A DNA stretch of 53,853 bases from CAYUDP01 sp964443725 (GCA_964443725.1 CAYUDP010000003.1:1-53853); one strand, 5' to 3'; shown: positions 7,526 through 15,808, counted from the stretch's first letter. Notes: a model not told the origin generated them from the letters alone. Numbers and translations are program-made.

Positions 7526-8776
7526 ATGGGTCTTTTGTCTTTTATCAACAAAAAGAGTGAATCAAGAAAGCCACTTCATTTAATTATTGACATTGATTCT
7601 GGCAATAATAATTGCCGGGGGGCTTTGTCTATTATGGATAATGGCATACCCAAAGTGCTATATTCCGTCTCAAGTGCACCCAAAATACCCCCCTTTCCAG
7701 AACAAGAAATTAATCATGAACTAGTATCATCTGCCCTTTCAAATATTTTATCAAACATTGCAGACGCCATAAGATCAGCAAACTCGGCCAAAGAAAATTT
7801 CGCTGTGGATGGTGTATATTGCCTCTTATCTTCACCTTATTATCTTTCGCATACAACTGTAATAAATTACAACGGCAATGAGGAGTTTCTGGTGACAAAA
7901 GATTTAGTTTCAGACCTAATTCAAAAATCTATCACAAATCCAATTTCTGAAAGAATACATGGCAACTCTGAATCCATGATGGAACCCGTAATTTTAAGCC
8001 AAAAAATTGTTAATATATCAGTAAACGGCTACGACACAGTAAATCCATACGGTTTAAGGGGTCGGGAATTGAAAATTTCAGTTTTTAACACAAGAGTACC
8101 CAAGATATTATTCAACACAATAAAAAATACAATATCAAAATACTCGACAGCAAATATCTCAATTGAACCATTTTCAATTGCTTCCTATGTAGTTCTTAAA
8201 AATGAATTATCTGATGAATCAGATTTCATACTGGTCAATATTGAGTCTGAAGTTACCGAAGTTTCTCTAGTAAAACATCACACTATACTTGAGTCAGTAT
8301 CTTTCCCATTTGGAAACAACAACTTAATAAGGCATTTATCAAAAAAACTTAACCTTCCATTTAATGAAGTGGATAGCCAGCTTTCACTACTTAACGATGG
8401 GTCCCTTTTGGCGTCAGTTGCGACAAAAATGCTAGAGGGAATTGAGGAATCAAAAGCTGAATGGTTCTCATATTTTGAAAATTCAATGGTGATGCTTTCA
8501 GAGGAAGCCCACCTACCATACACAGTACACATAATATCTGATAAAAAAATGCAGAAATACTTTGGTAATTTTGCAATGAATAAAGGGTTCGCTAGCCAAG
8601 CACTTGTTCCTGATGGTTTCAAAATAAATATAATAGACCAAGAAAAATTACTTGAGAAATGCAAATTCAATGAGAGTGCTATTTTTGATCCATCAATCGC
8701 CCTCGGTACTCTTTTTTCTTATGCGCAAACAGATAAATTAGAGGAGACAAACAAATCCACAAGTAATAAGAATTGA
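7526..8776 (+). CDS. FtsA/PilM-like actin-fold protein
   Basis: The 416-aa cytoplasmic protein has an actin/hexokinase-type layout. A first phosphate loop, IIDIDSGNNNCRGAL, starts at about residue 20. A second loop-like segment, FILVNIESEVTEVSLV, lies at about 236-251, with Asn where the catalytic Asp is usual, so ATP hydrolysis is doubtful. It is probably a membrane-associated assembly factor of the FtsA/PilM type. No ftsZ or pil genes are nearby. It is followed within 21 bp by a one-TM protein with a large extracytoplasmic domain, and the two are likely partners. Similar pairs occur in other Parcubacteria. Confidence 0.6.
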   Translation: MGLLSFINKKSESRKPLHLIIDIDSGNNNCRGALSIMDNGIPKVLYSVSSAPKIPPFPEQEINHELVSSALSNILSNIADAIRSANSAKENFAVDGVYCLLSSPYYLSHTTVINYNGNEEFLVTKDLVSDLIQKSITNPISERIHGNSESMMEPVILSQKIVNISVNGYDTVNPYGLRGRELKISVFNTRVPKILFNTIKNTISKYSTANISIEPFSIASYVVLKNELSDESDFILVNIESEVTEVSLVKHHTILESVSFPFGNNNLIRHLSKKLNLPFNEVDSQLSLLNDGSLLASVATKMLEGIEESKAEWFSYFENSMVMLSEEAHLPYTVHIISDKKMQKYFGNFAMNKGFASQALVPDGFKINIIDQEKLLEKCKFNESAIFDPSIALGTLFSYAQTDKLEETNKSTSNKN

Positions 8777-8785
8777 TATCTGTGT

Positions 8786-8791
8786 TAAAAT
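8786..8791 (+). promoter_or_regulatory. -10 box, leaderless
   Basis: TAAAAT ends 6 nt before the ATG at 8798. It may give the second gene of the envelope pair its own leaderless transcript. Confidence 0.45.
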
Positions 8792-8797
8792 CAAATT

Positions 8798-10249
8798 ATG
8801 AAAAAAAATGTAATCCAAGATATTGTCCCACCCGAATCAAATGAAGAAAAAAATCCTTCTGAAAAAATAGGGATTAGATCGATTACAGCACCAAAAAGAT
8901 CACCGAAAAATCAAGAGGGGATAACAACAATCAAAGACACTGCCCCCAAATTTACAGAAAAAGAAGCAGAGCCGAGTTTCCAAGAAAACATATCTAATAC
9001 AGCCTTTACCCCAATAATCCCCAAAGAAAGGCAGTCGTGGAAAAAAACAGAGAGTGAAAATATCCCATCTTTTGAGAGTAAAAATGATAAACACTGGAAA
9101 ACACCCGTAATTACATTTATCGTATTGGCCATAATTGTAGTCTCGAGCTTCGCTTTTTATGAATACATTGCCGTTAAAGCAACTGTAAAAATAACACCAA
9201 AACAAAAAGAATTAGTAATAAAATCCAATTACACTGCAAAGAAAATCCCTTCTAAAGGAGAACTCGGTTATGAGGTTATGTCTTTTACGAAAGAAGTTTC
9301 AAAAACCGTTCCCGCAACTGGGGAAAAAAAGACTGAGACTAGGGCAGGTGGGTCAATTATTGTCTACAACAATTATAGTAGTACTAGTCAAAAACTTATT
9401 AAAAATACACGTTTTGAGTCTCCCAATGGGCTTATTTTCCGTATTGAAAATTCGGTAACGATCCCAGGGCAATATAAAAAAGATGGCAAATTATACCCAG
9501 GAAGTGTGGAGGCTAAGATTTTAGCCGACAGTGTAGGAGAAGAATACAATGTGGGGCTTACTGATTTTACAATACCTGGATTTAAGGGTGACCCAAGATA
9601 CAACAAATTCTATGGCAGATCAAAAACTAGTATAGTTGGTGGATTTTCTGGAACAATAAAAACAGCTTCTCAGGGTGATTTAGACAAAGCAAGAGGAGAA
9701 CTGGATACTGAGATAAAAACAGTGCTCTACGACGAAGCCACAAAATCAATCCCATCAAACTACATCTCACTAAATGGAGCGTCTAAATTATCAGTTGAAA
9801 ACACATCCGCCGCGGACTCAAATGAAATAAAATTGAAAGGCACCCTTGATCTTATGGTGTTTGATAGACAAAAATTGGCCAAATTCCTAGCAGAAGAAAA
9901 TATACCAAATTTCGATGAAAATCCAGTTTCAAGCGAGTCTTTATCAAAACTAAGTGTTGATTTTGGTGAAAATCCGGCCAAAATAGGTTCGGATTCTATT
10001 AACTTCTCAATGGTTGGAACAACCACTATATTCTGGCTTTTTGATGAAAAAAAGCTCATTACAGACCTTTTGGGGCAACCAAAATCAAATATAAATAATC
10101 TTTTTTCCTCATATTCTGTAATAGATAGGGCAGAAATAGACCTTGTGCCATCATGGAGATCAAAACTGCCCACGGATCCAAGTAAAATAGAAATTGTTAA
10201 CACTGCCCTTGGTAATAAAGAGGCGACGTTTTACGGCCCACAGATTTAA
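8798..10249 (+). CDS. Membrane-anchored beta-rich envelope protein (baseplate J-like)
   Basis: The 483-aa protein has a long polar, probably disordered N-terminus (about 1-105), one membrane helix at about 106-126, and a large beta-rich extracytoplasmic region. The region after the helix (KATVKITPKQKEL..., then GSIIVYNNYSSTSQKL) resembles the domain annotated as baseplate J-like in many CPR genomes. This rests on memory of such annotations and is not a strong motif. No phage tail genes are nearby, so a cell-envelope role is more likely. It probably works with the upstream actin-fold protein. Confidence 0.55.
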   Translation: MKKNVIQDIVPPESNEEKNPSEKIGIRSITAPKRSPKNQEGITTIKDTAPKFTEKEAEPSFQENISNTAFTPIIPKERQSWKKTESENIPSFESKNDKHWKTPVITFIVLAIIVVSSFAFYEYIAVKATVKITPKQKELVIKSNYTAKKIPSKGELGYEVMSFTKEVSKTVPATGEKKTETRAGGSIIVYNNYSSTSQKLIKNTRFESPNGLIFRIENSVTIPGQYKKDGKLYPGSVEAKILADSVGEEYNVGLTDFTIPGFKGDPRYNKFYGRSKTSIVGGFSGTIKTASQGDLDKARGELDTEIKTVLYDEATKSIPSNYISLNGASKLSVENTSAADSNEIKLKGTLDLMVFDRQKLAKFLAEENIPNFDENPVSSESLSKLSVDFGENPAKIGSDSINFSMVGTTTIFWLFDEKKLITDLLGQPKSNINNLFSSYSVIDRAEIDLVPSWRSKLPTDPSKIEIVNTALGNKEATFYGPQI

Positions 10250-10262
10250 ATTAGACGTCATC

Positions 10263-10291
10263 TTGCAAAAGCTTTACGTCTGTGTTATTAC
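10263..10291 (+). promoter_or_regulatory. Promoter of receiver cassette
   Basis: TTGCAA (10263-10268), 17 bp, TATTAC (10286-10291). The start would be near 10298, leaving a real leader of about 36 nt, unlike the leaderless neighbours. Confidence 0.5.
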
Positions 10292-10333
10292 CGGCACTGG
10301 ATGTCAACCCACAACTTTATAGAGGAGACACTC

Positions 10334-10729
10334 ATGACAAAGAGAATTCTGATCGTCGAGGATGATGATCAAAACTGGGGTAGTCGCATGAGAAATGCGG
10401 CAGAGCGAAGTTTCAAACTACATGTTGTACAAGCTTTCGACTTGACCGATGCCATCGAAGCTGTTCAGAAAAACACCTTCGATATCGTCTCAATTGACGG
10501 AAGCTTTGCAACCAAAGCCGGCGGAGCCATAATGAGGACTGCCGGGATCGAGTTGATCAAGCACTTGAAAGAAGTTGGATTCCAGGGCAGAATCATTTTC
10601 TTCTCGGCAAACGATGACCAAATAATGGGATTCGCCCATGATCCTGGAATCACCGCCATCAACAAAGGCCTCGGTGCAATGGCCGCGTGGGAGGAGGCTC
10701 TCCAGAAAATCATTCGGGCAGCTGGATGA
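10334..10729 (+). CDS. Stand-alone response-regulator receiver domain, cassette type
   Basis: The 131-aa protein is a CheY-like receiver with no output domain. The acidic pocket (E9-D10-D11), phospho-acceptor D55 (in SIDGSF), a Ser at the end of the fourth strand (FFSAND) and the conserved Lys (INKG) are all in place. The start at 10334 is set by GAGGAG at 10322-10327 with 6-nt spacing; an upstream ATG at 10301 has no such site. Base and codon use are visibly richer in G and C than in the flanking genes, and the gene has its own promoter and terminator. No kinase is adjacent; the nearest is at 21.7 kb. Likely acquired as a self-contained unit. Confidence 0.85.
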   Translation: MTKRILIVEDDDQNWGSRMRNAAERSFKLHVVQAFDLTDAIEAVQKNTFDIVSIDGSFATKAGGAIMRTAGIELIKHLKEVGFQGRIIFFSANDDQIMGFAHDPGITAINKGLGAMAAWEEALQKIIRAAG

Positions 10730-10754
10730 TCTTGTCTGACCCACCCCACGACAG

Positions 10755-10786
10755 ATCGCCCGACCCTGTCGGGCGATTTTGTTTTT
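10755..10786 (+). terminator. Rho-independent terminator of receiver cassette
   Basis: A perfect 10-bp stem, ATCGCCCGAC with GTCGGGCGAT, with a 3-nt loop, followed by TTTTGTTTTTT. Confidence 0.92.
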
Positions 10787-10949
10787 TACACATAAAAATT
10801 GAAGGTGGATGCAACCAAAATTGCTAGAGTACCCCATAGTATATATTTTCAATATTTGGAATACGTCTACTTTTGCCTATATTTGACGCACTAAAAATAA
10901 ACTGGGTCAAAAGGGTGATAGTACCATAAGTGGTGGATGGTACATATCT
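10787..10949. other. Intergenic, no gene seen
   Basis: AT-rich spacer between the receiver cassette and the ribosomal-protein promoter. No open frame, RNA gene or clear repeat was found. Confidence 0.5.
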
Positions 10950-10979
10950 TTGACAGATTGTTTGATTTCGTGCTATACT
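10950..10979 (+). promoter_or_regulatory. Promoter of infA-ribosomal protein operon
   Basis: Near-consensus TTGACA (10950-10955), 18-bp spacer, TATACT (10974-10979). It leaves a leader of about 95 nt before infA, unusually long for this genome. A small inverted repeat in the leader, CCTGAT (11008-11013) with ATCAGG (11025-11030), could be a control element; that part is weak. Confidence 0.8.
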
Positions 10980-11079
10980 TTTGGCACTAAAAAATCTAGG
11001 TTTTTAGCCTGATTTTGTGGAATTATCAGGTTGACTTTTATGTTCAATCTGTTAATCTCTGTTATTGAGTTTTTTGGTA

Positions 11080-11301
11080 ATGAACGAAAGTCAAAATAAA
11101 AAAGAAAAAGCAAATGGTGTAGTAATAGAAGCACTTCCAAACACAATGTTTCGAATAGAACTTGAAAATGGAAATACTTTAATCGGGTACCTTGCTGGAA
11201 AAATGAGACTTTATAGGATAAGAGTACTCGTTGGAGATAAAGTTGAGGTTGAGCTTGATCCGTATAATGACAAAAAGGCCAAAATCGTAAGAAGAGCATA
11301 A
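11080..11301 (+). CDS. infA: Translation initiation factor IF-1
   Basis: The 73-aa protein is a single S1/OB-fold domain that binds the 30S A site during initiation. The family blocks GVVIEALPNTMFRIELENG and GYLAGKMRLYRIRVLVGDKVEVELDPYD-like are clear, and length matches the usual 72. The ATG at 11080 gives the normal N-terminus; an upstream TTG at 11065 would add five residues with no benefit. It heads the operon and is followed 4 bp later by rpmJ. Confidence 0.96.
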   Translation: MNESQNKKEKANGVVIEALPNTMFRIELENGNTLIGYLAGKMRLYRIRVLVGDKVEVELDPYNDKKAKIVRRA

Positions 11302-11305
11302 TCAA

Positions 11306-11419
11306 ATGAAAGTTAGAGCATCCGTCAAAAAAATCTGTTCAAAGTGCAAAACTGTCCGAAGAAAGGGCAGGGTTCATGTTATTTGTGCAGACCCAAGACA
11401 TAAACAAAGACAAGGATAA
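11306..11419 (+). CDS. rpmJ: 50S ribosomal protein L36
   Basis: A 37-aa protein read directly from the sequence: it begins MKVRASVKKICSKCKTVRR and ends in KQRQG. The zinc ribbon ligands C-x2-C, a later Cys and His (ICADPRH) are all present, so this is the zinc-binding form. Placement between infA and rpsM is the classical order. Confidence 0.95.
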   Translation: MKVRASVKKICSKCKTVRRKGRVHVICADPRHKQRQG

Positions 11420-11425
11420 ATTATT

Positions 11426-11806
11426 ATGAGAATACTAGGTATCACACTTCCAGAAGATAAAAGAATGGAGATAGCTCTTACGGTCTTGTACGGGATTGGT
11501 CGTGCAAGAGCTCATAAAATATTGGATGTTTCAGGAGTAGAATATGGCAGAAAAGCCAATAAACTTACTCCAGAAGAAGAGAATAAGATCAGATCAGCCG
11601 TTGAAGAATATAAGATAGAAGGAGACCTAAAGCGTATTATTGCTTCAAACATAAAAAGACTTAAAGATATAAGAGCATATAGAGGATCCAGACATTCAAA
11701 GAGGCTTCCGGCACGTGGGCAAAGGACAAAAACAAATTCAAGAACGGTTAGAGGAAACGTTAGAAAGACCATGGGATCCGGAAGACGTAAGACCGAAAAA
11801 ACATAA
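11426..11806 (+). CDS. rpsM: 30S ribosomal protein S13
   Basis: The 126-aa head protein of the small subunit contacts the P-site tRNA and bridges to the 50S. It begins RILGITLPEDKRMEIALT, has the helix-hairpin-helix YGIGRARAHKIL, and ends in the basic tail with RGQRTKTNSRTVRG. Slightly longer than typical. Starts 6 bp after rpmJ. Confidence 0.96.
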   Translation: MRILGITLPEDKRMEIALTVLYGIGRARAHKILDVSGVEYGRKANKLTPEEENKIRSAVEEYKIEGDLKRIIASNIKRLKDIRAYRGSRHSKRLPARGQRTKTNSRTVRGNVRKTMGSGRRKTEKT

Positions 11807-11828
11807 AAAATTTTGAATTCAATTATTT

Positions 11829-11834
11829 TATAAT
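11829..11834 (+). promoter_or_regulatory. -10 box of rpsK, leaderless
   Basis: Perfect TATAAT ending 8 nt before the rpsK ATG at 11843. It suggests an internal start of transcription within the operon. Confidence 0.6.
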
Positions 11835-11842
11835 TTATTCCT

Positions 11843-12277
11843 ATGGGTAAGAAAAGAGTAGTTAAAAAAAGCGGAGGTGAAGTAGATCAAGGACTTAGAG
11901 CCAAGTCTCTTTCTCGTGCTGCAAAAAAGAAAATAGAGAGCGGTATTCTCTATGTCCAATCAACTTATAATAATACCCTTGTATTACTCACAGACAAGAA
12001 AGGAAACGCCGTTTTCAGCTCATCAAGTGGGGCATTGGGATTTTCTGGAGCCAAAAAAGGAACTCCGTTTGCCGCCGCCAAAGTCGGTGAACTAATCGGG
12101 GAAAAAGCTGCTGCAATAGGAGTAAGAGAAGTTGATGTGGTTATAAAAGGAGTTGGTGCGGGTCGTGAATCAGCTGTTAGAGCCCTCACAACCAAGGGTA
12201 TAGGGGTCACATCAATAAAAGATGTAACGCCGGTTCCACACAACGGACCTAAACCACCTAAACCAAGAAGAATATAA
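11843..12277 (+). CDS. rpsK: 30S ribosomal protein S11
   Basis: The 144-aa protein lines the mRNA exit channel of the 30S platform. Core signatures are present: ILYVQSTYNNTLVLLTDKKGN, the SSGALGFSGAKKGTPFAA block, and the C-terminal DVTPVPHNGPKPPKPRRI. The N-terminus carries a short basic extension. Upstream of rpsD, as in most bacteria. Confidence 0.97.
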   Translation: MGKKRVVKKSGGEVDQGLRAKSLSRAAKKKIESGILYVQSTYNNTLVLLTDKKGNAVFSSSSGALGFSGAKKGTPFAAAKVGELIGEKAAAIGVREVDVVIKGVGAGRESAVRALTTKGIGVTSIKDVTPVPHNGPKPPKPRRI

Positions 12278-12287
12278 ATAAAATATT

Positions 12288-12899
12288 ATGAAAGTAGGAC
12301 CACGTTTTAAAGTTGGAAAAAGATTAGGAGCGAGTGTTTACGAAAAATGTCAAACACAGAAATTTGCGCTTTCTGAATCAAAGTCTGGGAAACAGGGCAA
12401 AAGACGCCCAGGTACAAGGAGTGAATATGGGAGACAATTTTTGGAAAAACAAAAAGTCAGAGTTACTTATGGAGTTTCGGAGAAACAATTTAAAAATTAT
12501 GTCAAAGGAGCAATGAGTTCTACTACATCTAATCCTTTTGACAACCTATTCAAATCACTAGAATCCAGACTTGATAACGCTGTATACAGAATGGGACTTG
12601 CAAAAACAAGAAGAGGAGCGAGACAGATGGTTTCTCATGGACACATTATTGTAAATGGTAAAAAGCTTACAGTACCATCATACAGAGTAAATAGCGGGGA
12701 TATCTTATCAATAAGACCTGGGAGTAAAGTCAGTCCACTTTTCTCAGATATGACAGACAAACTGAAAGATCGTGGTTCATCAGCTTGGACAACATTTGAT
12801 CCATCAACGTATTCTGGGAAAATAGGTGCATTACCAAAATACGAAAGAACAGAACATGCATTCGACTTAACACCAGTAATTGAGTTCTATAGTCGTTAA
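12288..12899 (+). CDS. rpsD: 30S ribosomal protein S4
   Basis: The 203-aa primary 16S-binding protein nucleates the 5' domain of the 30S and in other bacteria represses its own operon. It begins with the S4 N-terminal domain (GPRFKVGKRLGASVY, KRRPGTRSEYGRQ). The S4 RNA-binding domain has SRLDNAVYRMGLAKTRRGARQMVSHGHI. No zinc cysteines are seen at the N-terminus, so this is the non-zinc type. Ten bp after rpsK. Confidence 0.97.
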   Translation: MKVGPRFKVGKRLGASVYEKCQTQKFALSESKSGKQGKRRPGTRSEYGRQFLEKQKVRVTYGVSEKQFKNYVKGAMSSTTSNPFDNLFKSLESRLDNAVYRMGLAKTRRGARQMVSHGHIIVNGKKLTVPSYRVNSGDILSIRPGSKVSPLFSDMTDKLKDRGSSAWTTFDPSTYSGKIGALPKYERTEHAFDLTPVIEFYSR

Positions 12900-12915
12900 T
12901 TAATAGAGCAGAAAT

Positions 12916-12944
12916 TTGATTTTTTATCAAAATTATTATATAAG
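12916..12944 (+). promoter_or_regulatory. Possible internal promoter of rpoA with leader hairpin
   Basis: TTGATT (12916-12921), 17 bp, TATAAG (12939-12944) in the 73-bp gap before rpoA. A perfect 7-bp inverted repeat, GTTAAAA (12944-12950) with TTTTAAC (12956-12962), follows and would sit in the leader. Confidence 0.4.
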
Positions 12945-12972
12945 TTAAAAGTTATTTTTAACAAAAAAGCTT

Positions 12973-13938
12973 ATGTCTGATTACCACGTAGTATTGCCTT
13001 CAAAACCAAAGATCGTCAAAGAAGACGGTTTTTCTGGGCTTTATGAAATAGATGGGCTATACCCAGGTTATGGGCATACTCTAGGAAATTCACTTAGAAG
13101 AATAATCCTCTCATCCCTCCCCGGAGCAGCAATTACCGAGGTTAAAATAGAAGGTGTTAGCCATGAATTTTCAACAGTAGAACATGTTAAGGAAGATGTT
13201 ATTACAATTCTTCTAAACCTAAAGAGAATCAGAATAAAAATGCTTACAGATGAGCCACAAACCTTAACTCTAAGTGTTAAAGGGGAGAGAGTTATTACTG
13301 CATCTGACATAAAGTGTCCTGGTCAAGTTGAAATAATCAATACCGACCAACCTATTGCGACACTAACTGACAAATCAGCGTCTTTTGATGCAGAGATTAA
13401 AGTCGAAAAAGGTATCGGGTATGTTTCAAGAGAAGTCTTGCAAAAAGATAAGGTAGATATAGGAACAATAACTCTTGATGCTAACTTCACACCAATAAGA
13501 AGGGTAAATTATGAGGTGGAAAATATGCGTGTCGGAGACAGGACAGATTTCAATAGACTCAAACTTTTTATTGAAACAGATGGTATTATTGAGCCACATG
13601 AAGCCCTCGAGAAATCAATTGAAATAATGATAAATCAATTAAGAGCCATCGTTGGATTCAAAGAAGAAGAGGTTATAGAGGAAATTGAATTACCAAGCAA
13701 AGAGAGTGAATCAAAGCAAGCTGTAAAGGAGATAGATGCTGAAGTATTAAAGACAAGAATAGAGACCTTGGATCTATCCCAAAGAACAGTCAATGCGCTT
13801 GCAACAGCAAACATAAGAACAGTTGGAGGGCTGGCCAGAAAGAAAGAGGAGGATTTGTTAGATATTGATGGATTGGGGCCTAAGGGTATCCAAGAAATTA
13901 AGAGAGCATTATCTAATTTTGGGATAACTCTTAAATAG
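12973..13938 (+). CDS. rpoA: DNA-directed RNA polymerase alpha subunit
   Basis: The 321-aa subunit dimerises to scaffold the core polymerase. The N-terminal domain has the assembly motifs GYGHTLGNSLRRIILSSLPG and TVEHVKEDVITILLNLK. A linker rich in Glu and Lys leads to a C-terminal domain with two helix-hairpin-helix motifs (TVNALATANIRTVGGLA, LLDIDGLGPKGIQEIK) that can bind UP elements and activators. Normal length. Between rpsD and rplQ as usual. Confidence 0.97.
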   Translation: MSDYHVVLPSKPKIVKEDGFSGLYEIDGLYPGYGHTLGNSLRRIILSSLPGAAITEVKIEGVSHEFSTVEHVKEDVITILLNLKRIRIKMLTDEPQTLTLSVKGERVITASDIKCPGQVEIINTDQPIATLTDKSASFDAEIKVEKGIGYVSREVLQKDKVDIGTITLDANFTPIRRVNYEVENMRVGDRTDFNRLKLFIETDGIIEPHEALEKSIEIMINQLRAIVGFKEEEVIEEIELPSKESESKQAVKEIDAEVLKTRIETLDLSQRTVNALATANIRTVGGLARKKEEDLLDIDGLGPKGIQEIKRALSNFGITLK

Positions 13939-13964
13939 TAAATTCATTTTAAAGATTAAAAGAT

Positions 13965-14315
13965 ATGAGACACCAAAGAAAAGGACGAGCATTCGGGTTA
14001 ACTGATAACAAGCGGGTTGCACTTATTAAGTCACTCGTGCGCTCATTGGTGCTTCATGAAAAAGTTATAACAACGGAAGCAAAAGCAAAAGAGATACGTC
14101 CAATAGTTGAAAAACTCGTTACAAAAAGTAAGAAAGATACAGTTTCATCAAGGAGGCTTGTCACCCAAAGAGTTGGGAGCGTAAGGACTACATCAAAGAT
14201 GTTTAAGGAAATAGCCCCAAGATACAACGAAAGGGCAGGTGGTTATCTTAGAATAACAAAACTTTCTCCAAGAATTAAAGATGGAGCAAGAATGGCCGTA
14301 ATTGAATTTGTGTAA
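13965..14315 (+). CDS. rplQ: 50S ribosomal protein L17
   Basis: The 116-aa protein surrounds the peptide exit tunnel. It begins MRHQRKGRAFGLTDNKR and has RSLVLHEKVITTEAKAKEIRP, both diagnostic, with GGYLRITKL near the end. Normal length. Confidence 0.97.
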   Translation: MRHQRKGRAFGLTDNKRVALIKSLVRSLVLHEKVITTEAKAKEIRPIVEKLVTKSKKDTVSSRRLVTQRVGSVRTTSKMFKEIAPRYNERAGGYLRITKLSPRIKDGARMAVIEFV

Positions 14316-14320
14316 AAAAT

Positions 14321-14674
14321 ATGGAATCAAAAAATATACAAATAAACGCAGAGGGTGAAAAATTAGGAAGATTGGCAACCAAAGTTGCGACTATTTTGAT
14401 GGGTAAAGATAAGGCAACTTTTCGTAAAAATGCCATACCAACAGTAAACGTAACTGTCTCAAATGCAAAATTGATGTCTTTATCGCAGAAGAGACTCGAT
14501 GGGATTGTTCACAGTAATTATTCTGGATACCCAGGAGGCCTATACCAAAGAGGAGCAGAAGAGATAATAAGAAAAAAAGGATACGGTGAGCTTTTGAGAC
14601 ATGCGGTGTCAAGGATGCTTCCCAAAAATAAGTTACGAGATATAATGCTTCGTAATCTAACTATTAAAGACTAA
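14321..14674 (+). CDS. rplM: 50S ribosomal protein L13 (short form)
   Basis: The 117-aa early-assembly protein shows GEKLGRLATKVATILMGKDK at the N-terminus, the YSGYPGGLY loop, and AVSRMLPKNKLRDIMLRNL near the end. It is about 25 residues shorter than E. coli L13, with the middle and the C-terminal tail reduced. Adjacent to rpsI, its usual partner, 4 bp away. Confidence 0.95.
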   Translation: MESKNIQINAEGEKLGRLATKVATILMGKDKATFRKNAIPTVNVTVSNAKLMSLSQKRLDGIVHSNYSGYPGGLYQRGAEEIIRKKGYGELLRHAVSRMLPKNKLRDIMLRNLTIKD

Positions 14675-14678
14675 AAAT

Positions 14679-15083
14679 ATGGCAGCTACAGAAACAAAAT
14701 ACATAGAAGGACTCGGGCGCAGGAAAACATCTGTTGCTAGAGTTAGAATAACTCCAGCAACCAAAACGTCGATTGAAGTCAATAACAAAAGCGTAGATGA
14801 GTATTTTACTGTCTCTGAACTACAAGAGGGGATAATGGGACCAATATCGACTGCAGCCCTTCCACAAAAATTTGTTATATCAGTACAAGTAAAGGGAGGT
14901 GGAATATCATCTCAAGCTGATGCGATAAGACACGGTTTATCTCGTGCCCTTGTTAAATATGACGAAACATTGAGAAAAAGTCTGAAATCAGAAGGAATGT
15001 TGAAGAGAGACCCTCGAGCAAAAGAAAGAAAGAAATTCGGTTTAAGAAAAGCAAGACGAGCCCCACAATGGAGCAAGCGTTAA
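14679..15083 (+). CDS. rpsI: 30S ribosomal protein S9
   Basis: The 134-aa protein places its C-terminal tail in the P site of the 30S. It shows YIEGLGRRKTSVARVRI at the start, the GGGISSQADAIRHGLSRALV block, and the basic end KKFGLRKARRAPQWSKR. The final Lys-Arg that contacts P-site tRNA is kept. Last gene of the operon, followed by a terminator. Confidence 0.97.
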   Translation: MAATETKYIEGLGRRKTSVARVRITPATKTSIEVNNKSVDEYFTVSELQEGIMGPISTAALPQKFVISVQVKGGGISSQADAIRHGLSRALVKYDETLRKSLKSEGMLKRDPRAKERKKFGLRKARRAPQWSKR

Positions 15084-15089
15084 AAAGAT

Positions 15090-15117
15090 CCGGGGGCAAT
15101 AAAACCCCGGTTTTCTT
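15090..15117 (+). terminator. Terminator of the ribosomal-protein operon
   Basis: CCGGGG (15090-15095) pairs with CCCCGG (15105-15110), followed by TTTTCTT. It overlaps the short gap before grpE. Confidence 0.85.
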
Positions 15118-15124
15118 ATAAAAA

Positions 15125-15733
15125 ATGGACAAAAAGAATACAAACAATAAAATAGAACTGGAATCCGATATTGACGAATTTGATGACTCAAATAATAATA
15201 TTAACCCAGACTTAGACACTGAAAGTTCTTTAATATTTGAAGACGACAACGAGACACCAAAAGATATCATAAAAAAACTCAGAGATAAATTACATTCTTG
15301 TGAAAAAGAAAAGACTGAAAATTTATCTGGCTGGCAGAGAGCGAAAGCAGATCTTATAAATCTAAAACGAGCAGAGGAAGATTCGAGAAGAAAAAATGTT
15401 CTGCACGCTGAGATTAGCCTGATCGAAGATCTAATTCCAACCCTACAAGCATTTGATATGGCTATGGGTAACAAAGGTGCATGGGAGTCTGTTTCCAAAG
15501 ACTGGAGACTTGGTGTTGAATATATACATTCAAAATTTTTGGAGACCCTTAAATCAAGGGGCCTACAGATAATAGACCCCATAGGGGAGGTGTTTGACCC
15601 AAACACACACGAGGCTGTAGAAATGGAAAAAATAACCAGTGGCGAGACAAACAAAATTGTAAAAGTAATGCAAAAGGGGTATTCCCTTAACGGGAAGCTG
15701 GTGTCACCTGCAAAAGTTGTCGTATCAGAATGA
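15125..15733 (+). CDS. grpE: Nucleotide exchange factor GrpE
   Basis: The 202-aa protein has an acidic, disordered N-terminal third, a long coiled coil (about 65-115, with LSGWQRAKADLINLKRAEED) and a C-terminal beta wing (EYIHSKFLETLKSRGLQIIDPIGEVFDPNTHEAVEM). It releases ADP from DnaK. First gene of the grpE-dnaK-dnaJ group. No CIRCE (HrcA) element precedes it. Confidence 0.95.
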   Translation: MDKKNTNNKIELESDIDEFDDSNNNINPDLDTESSLIFEDDNETPKDIIKKLRDKLHSCEKEKTENLSGWQRAKADLINLKRAEEDSRRKNVLHAEISLIEDLIPTLQAFDMAMGNKGAWESVSKDWRLGVEYIHSKFLETLKSRGLQIIDPIGEVFDPNTHEAVEMEKITSGETNKIVKVMQKGYSLNGKLVSPAKVVVSE

Positions 15734-15746
15734 TAATTAAGTGTTA

Positions 15747-15780
15747 TGAAATTGTTAATAGAAAATTGTTAATAATTTCA
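15747..15780. repeat. Inverted and direct repeats upstream of dnaK
   Basis: TGAAATT (15747-15753) and AATTTCA (15774-15780) form a 7-bp inverted repeat. AATTGTTAATA occurs twice inside it (15750-15760 and 15764-15774). It lies about 30 bp before the dnaK start and could be an operator. It does not match CIRCE or a known heat-shock box. Confidence 0.5.
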
Positions 15781-15808
15781 TTACTCGTAATTTTGAGAAA
15801 TAAAATAT

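Noticed and set aside
8900..9205. Minus-strand frame inside the baseplate J-like gene
   Set aside because: Shadow of a real gene, no start signals.
8798..10249. Phage tail baseplate gene and prophage
   Set aside because: A membrane helix and lack of any other phage gene make an envelope protein more likely.
14953..15654. Long minus-strand open frame over rpsI/grpE
   Set aside because: It is antisense to two clear genes and its Ser/Leu/Phe-rich translation is typical of a shadow frame.
15734..15808. CIRCE element before dnaK
   Set aside because: The repeat does not match TTAGCACTC-N9-GAGTGCTAA.
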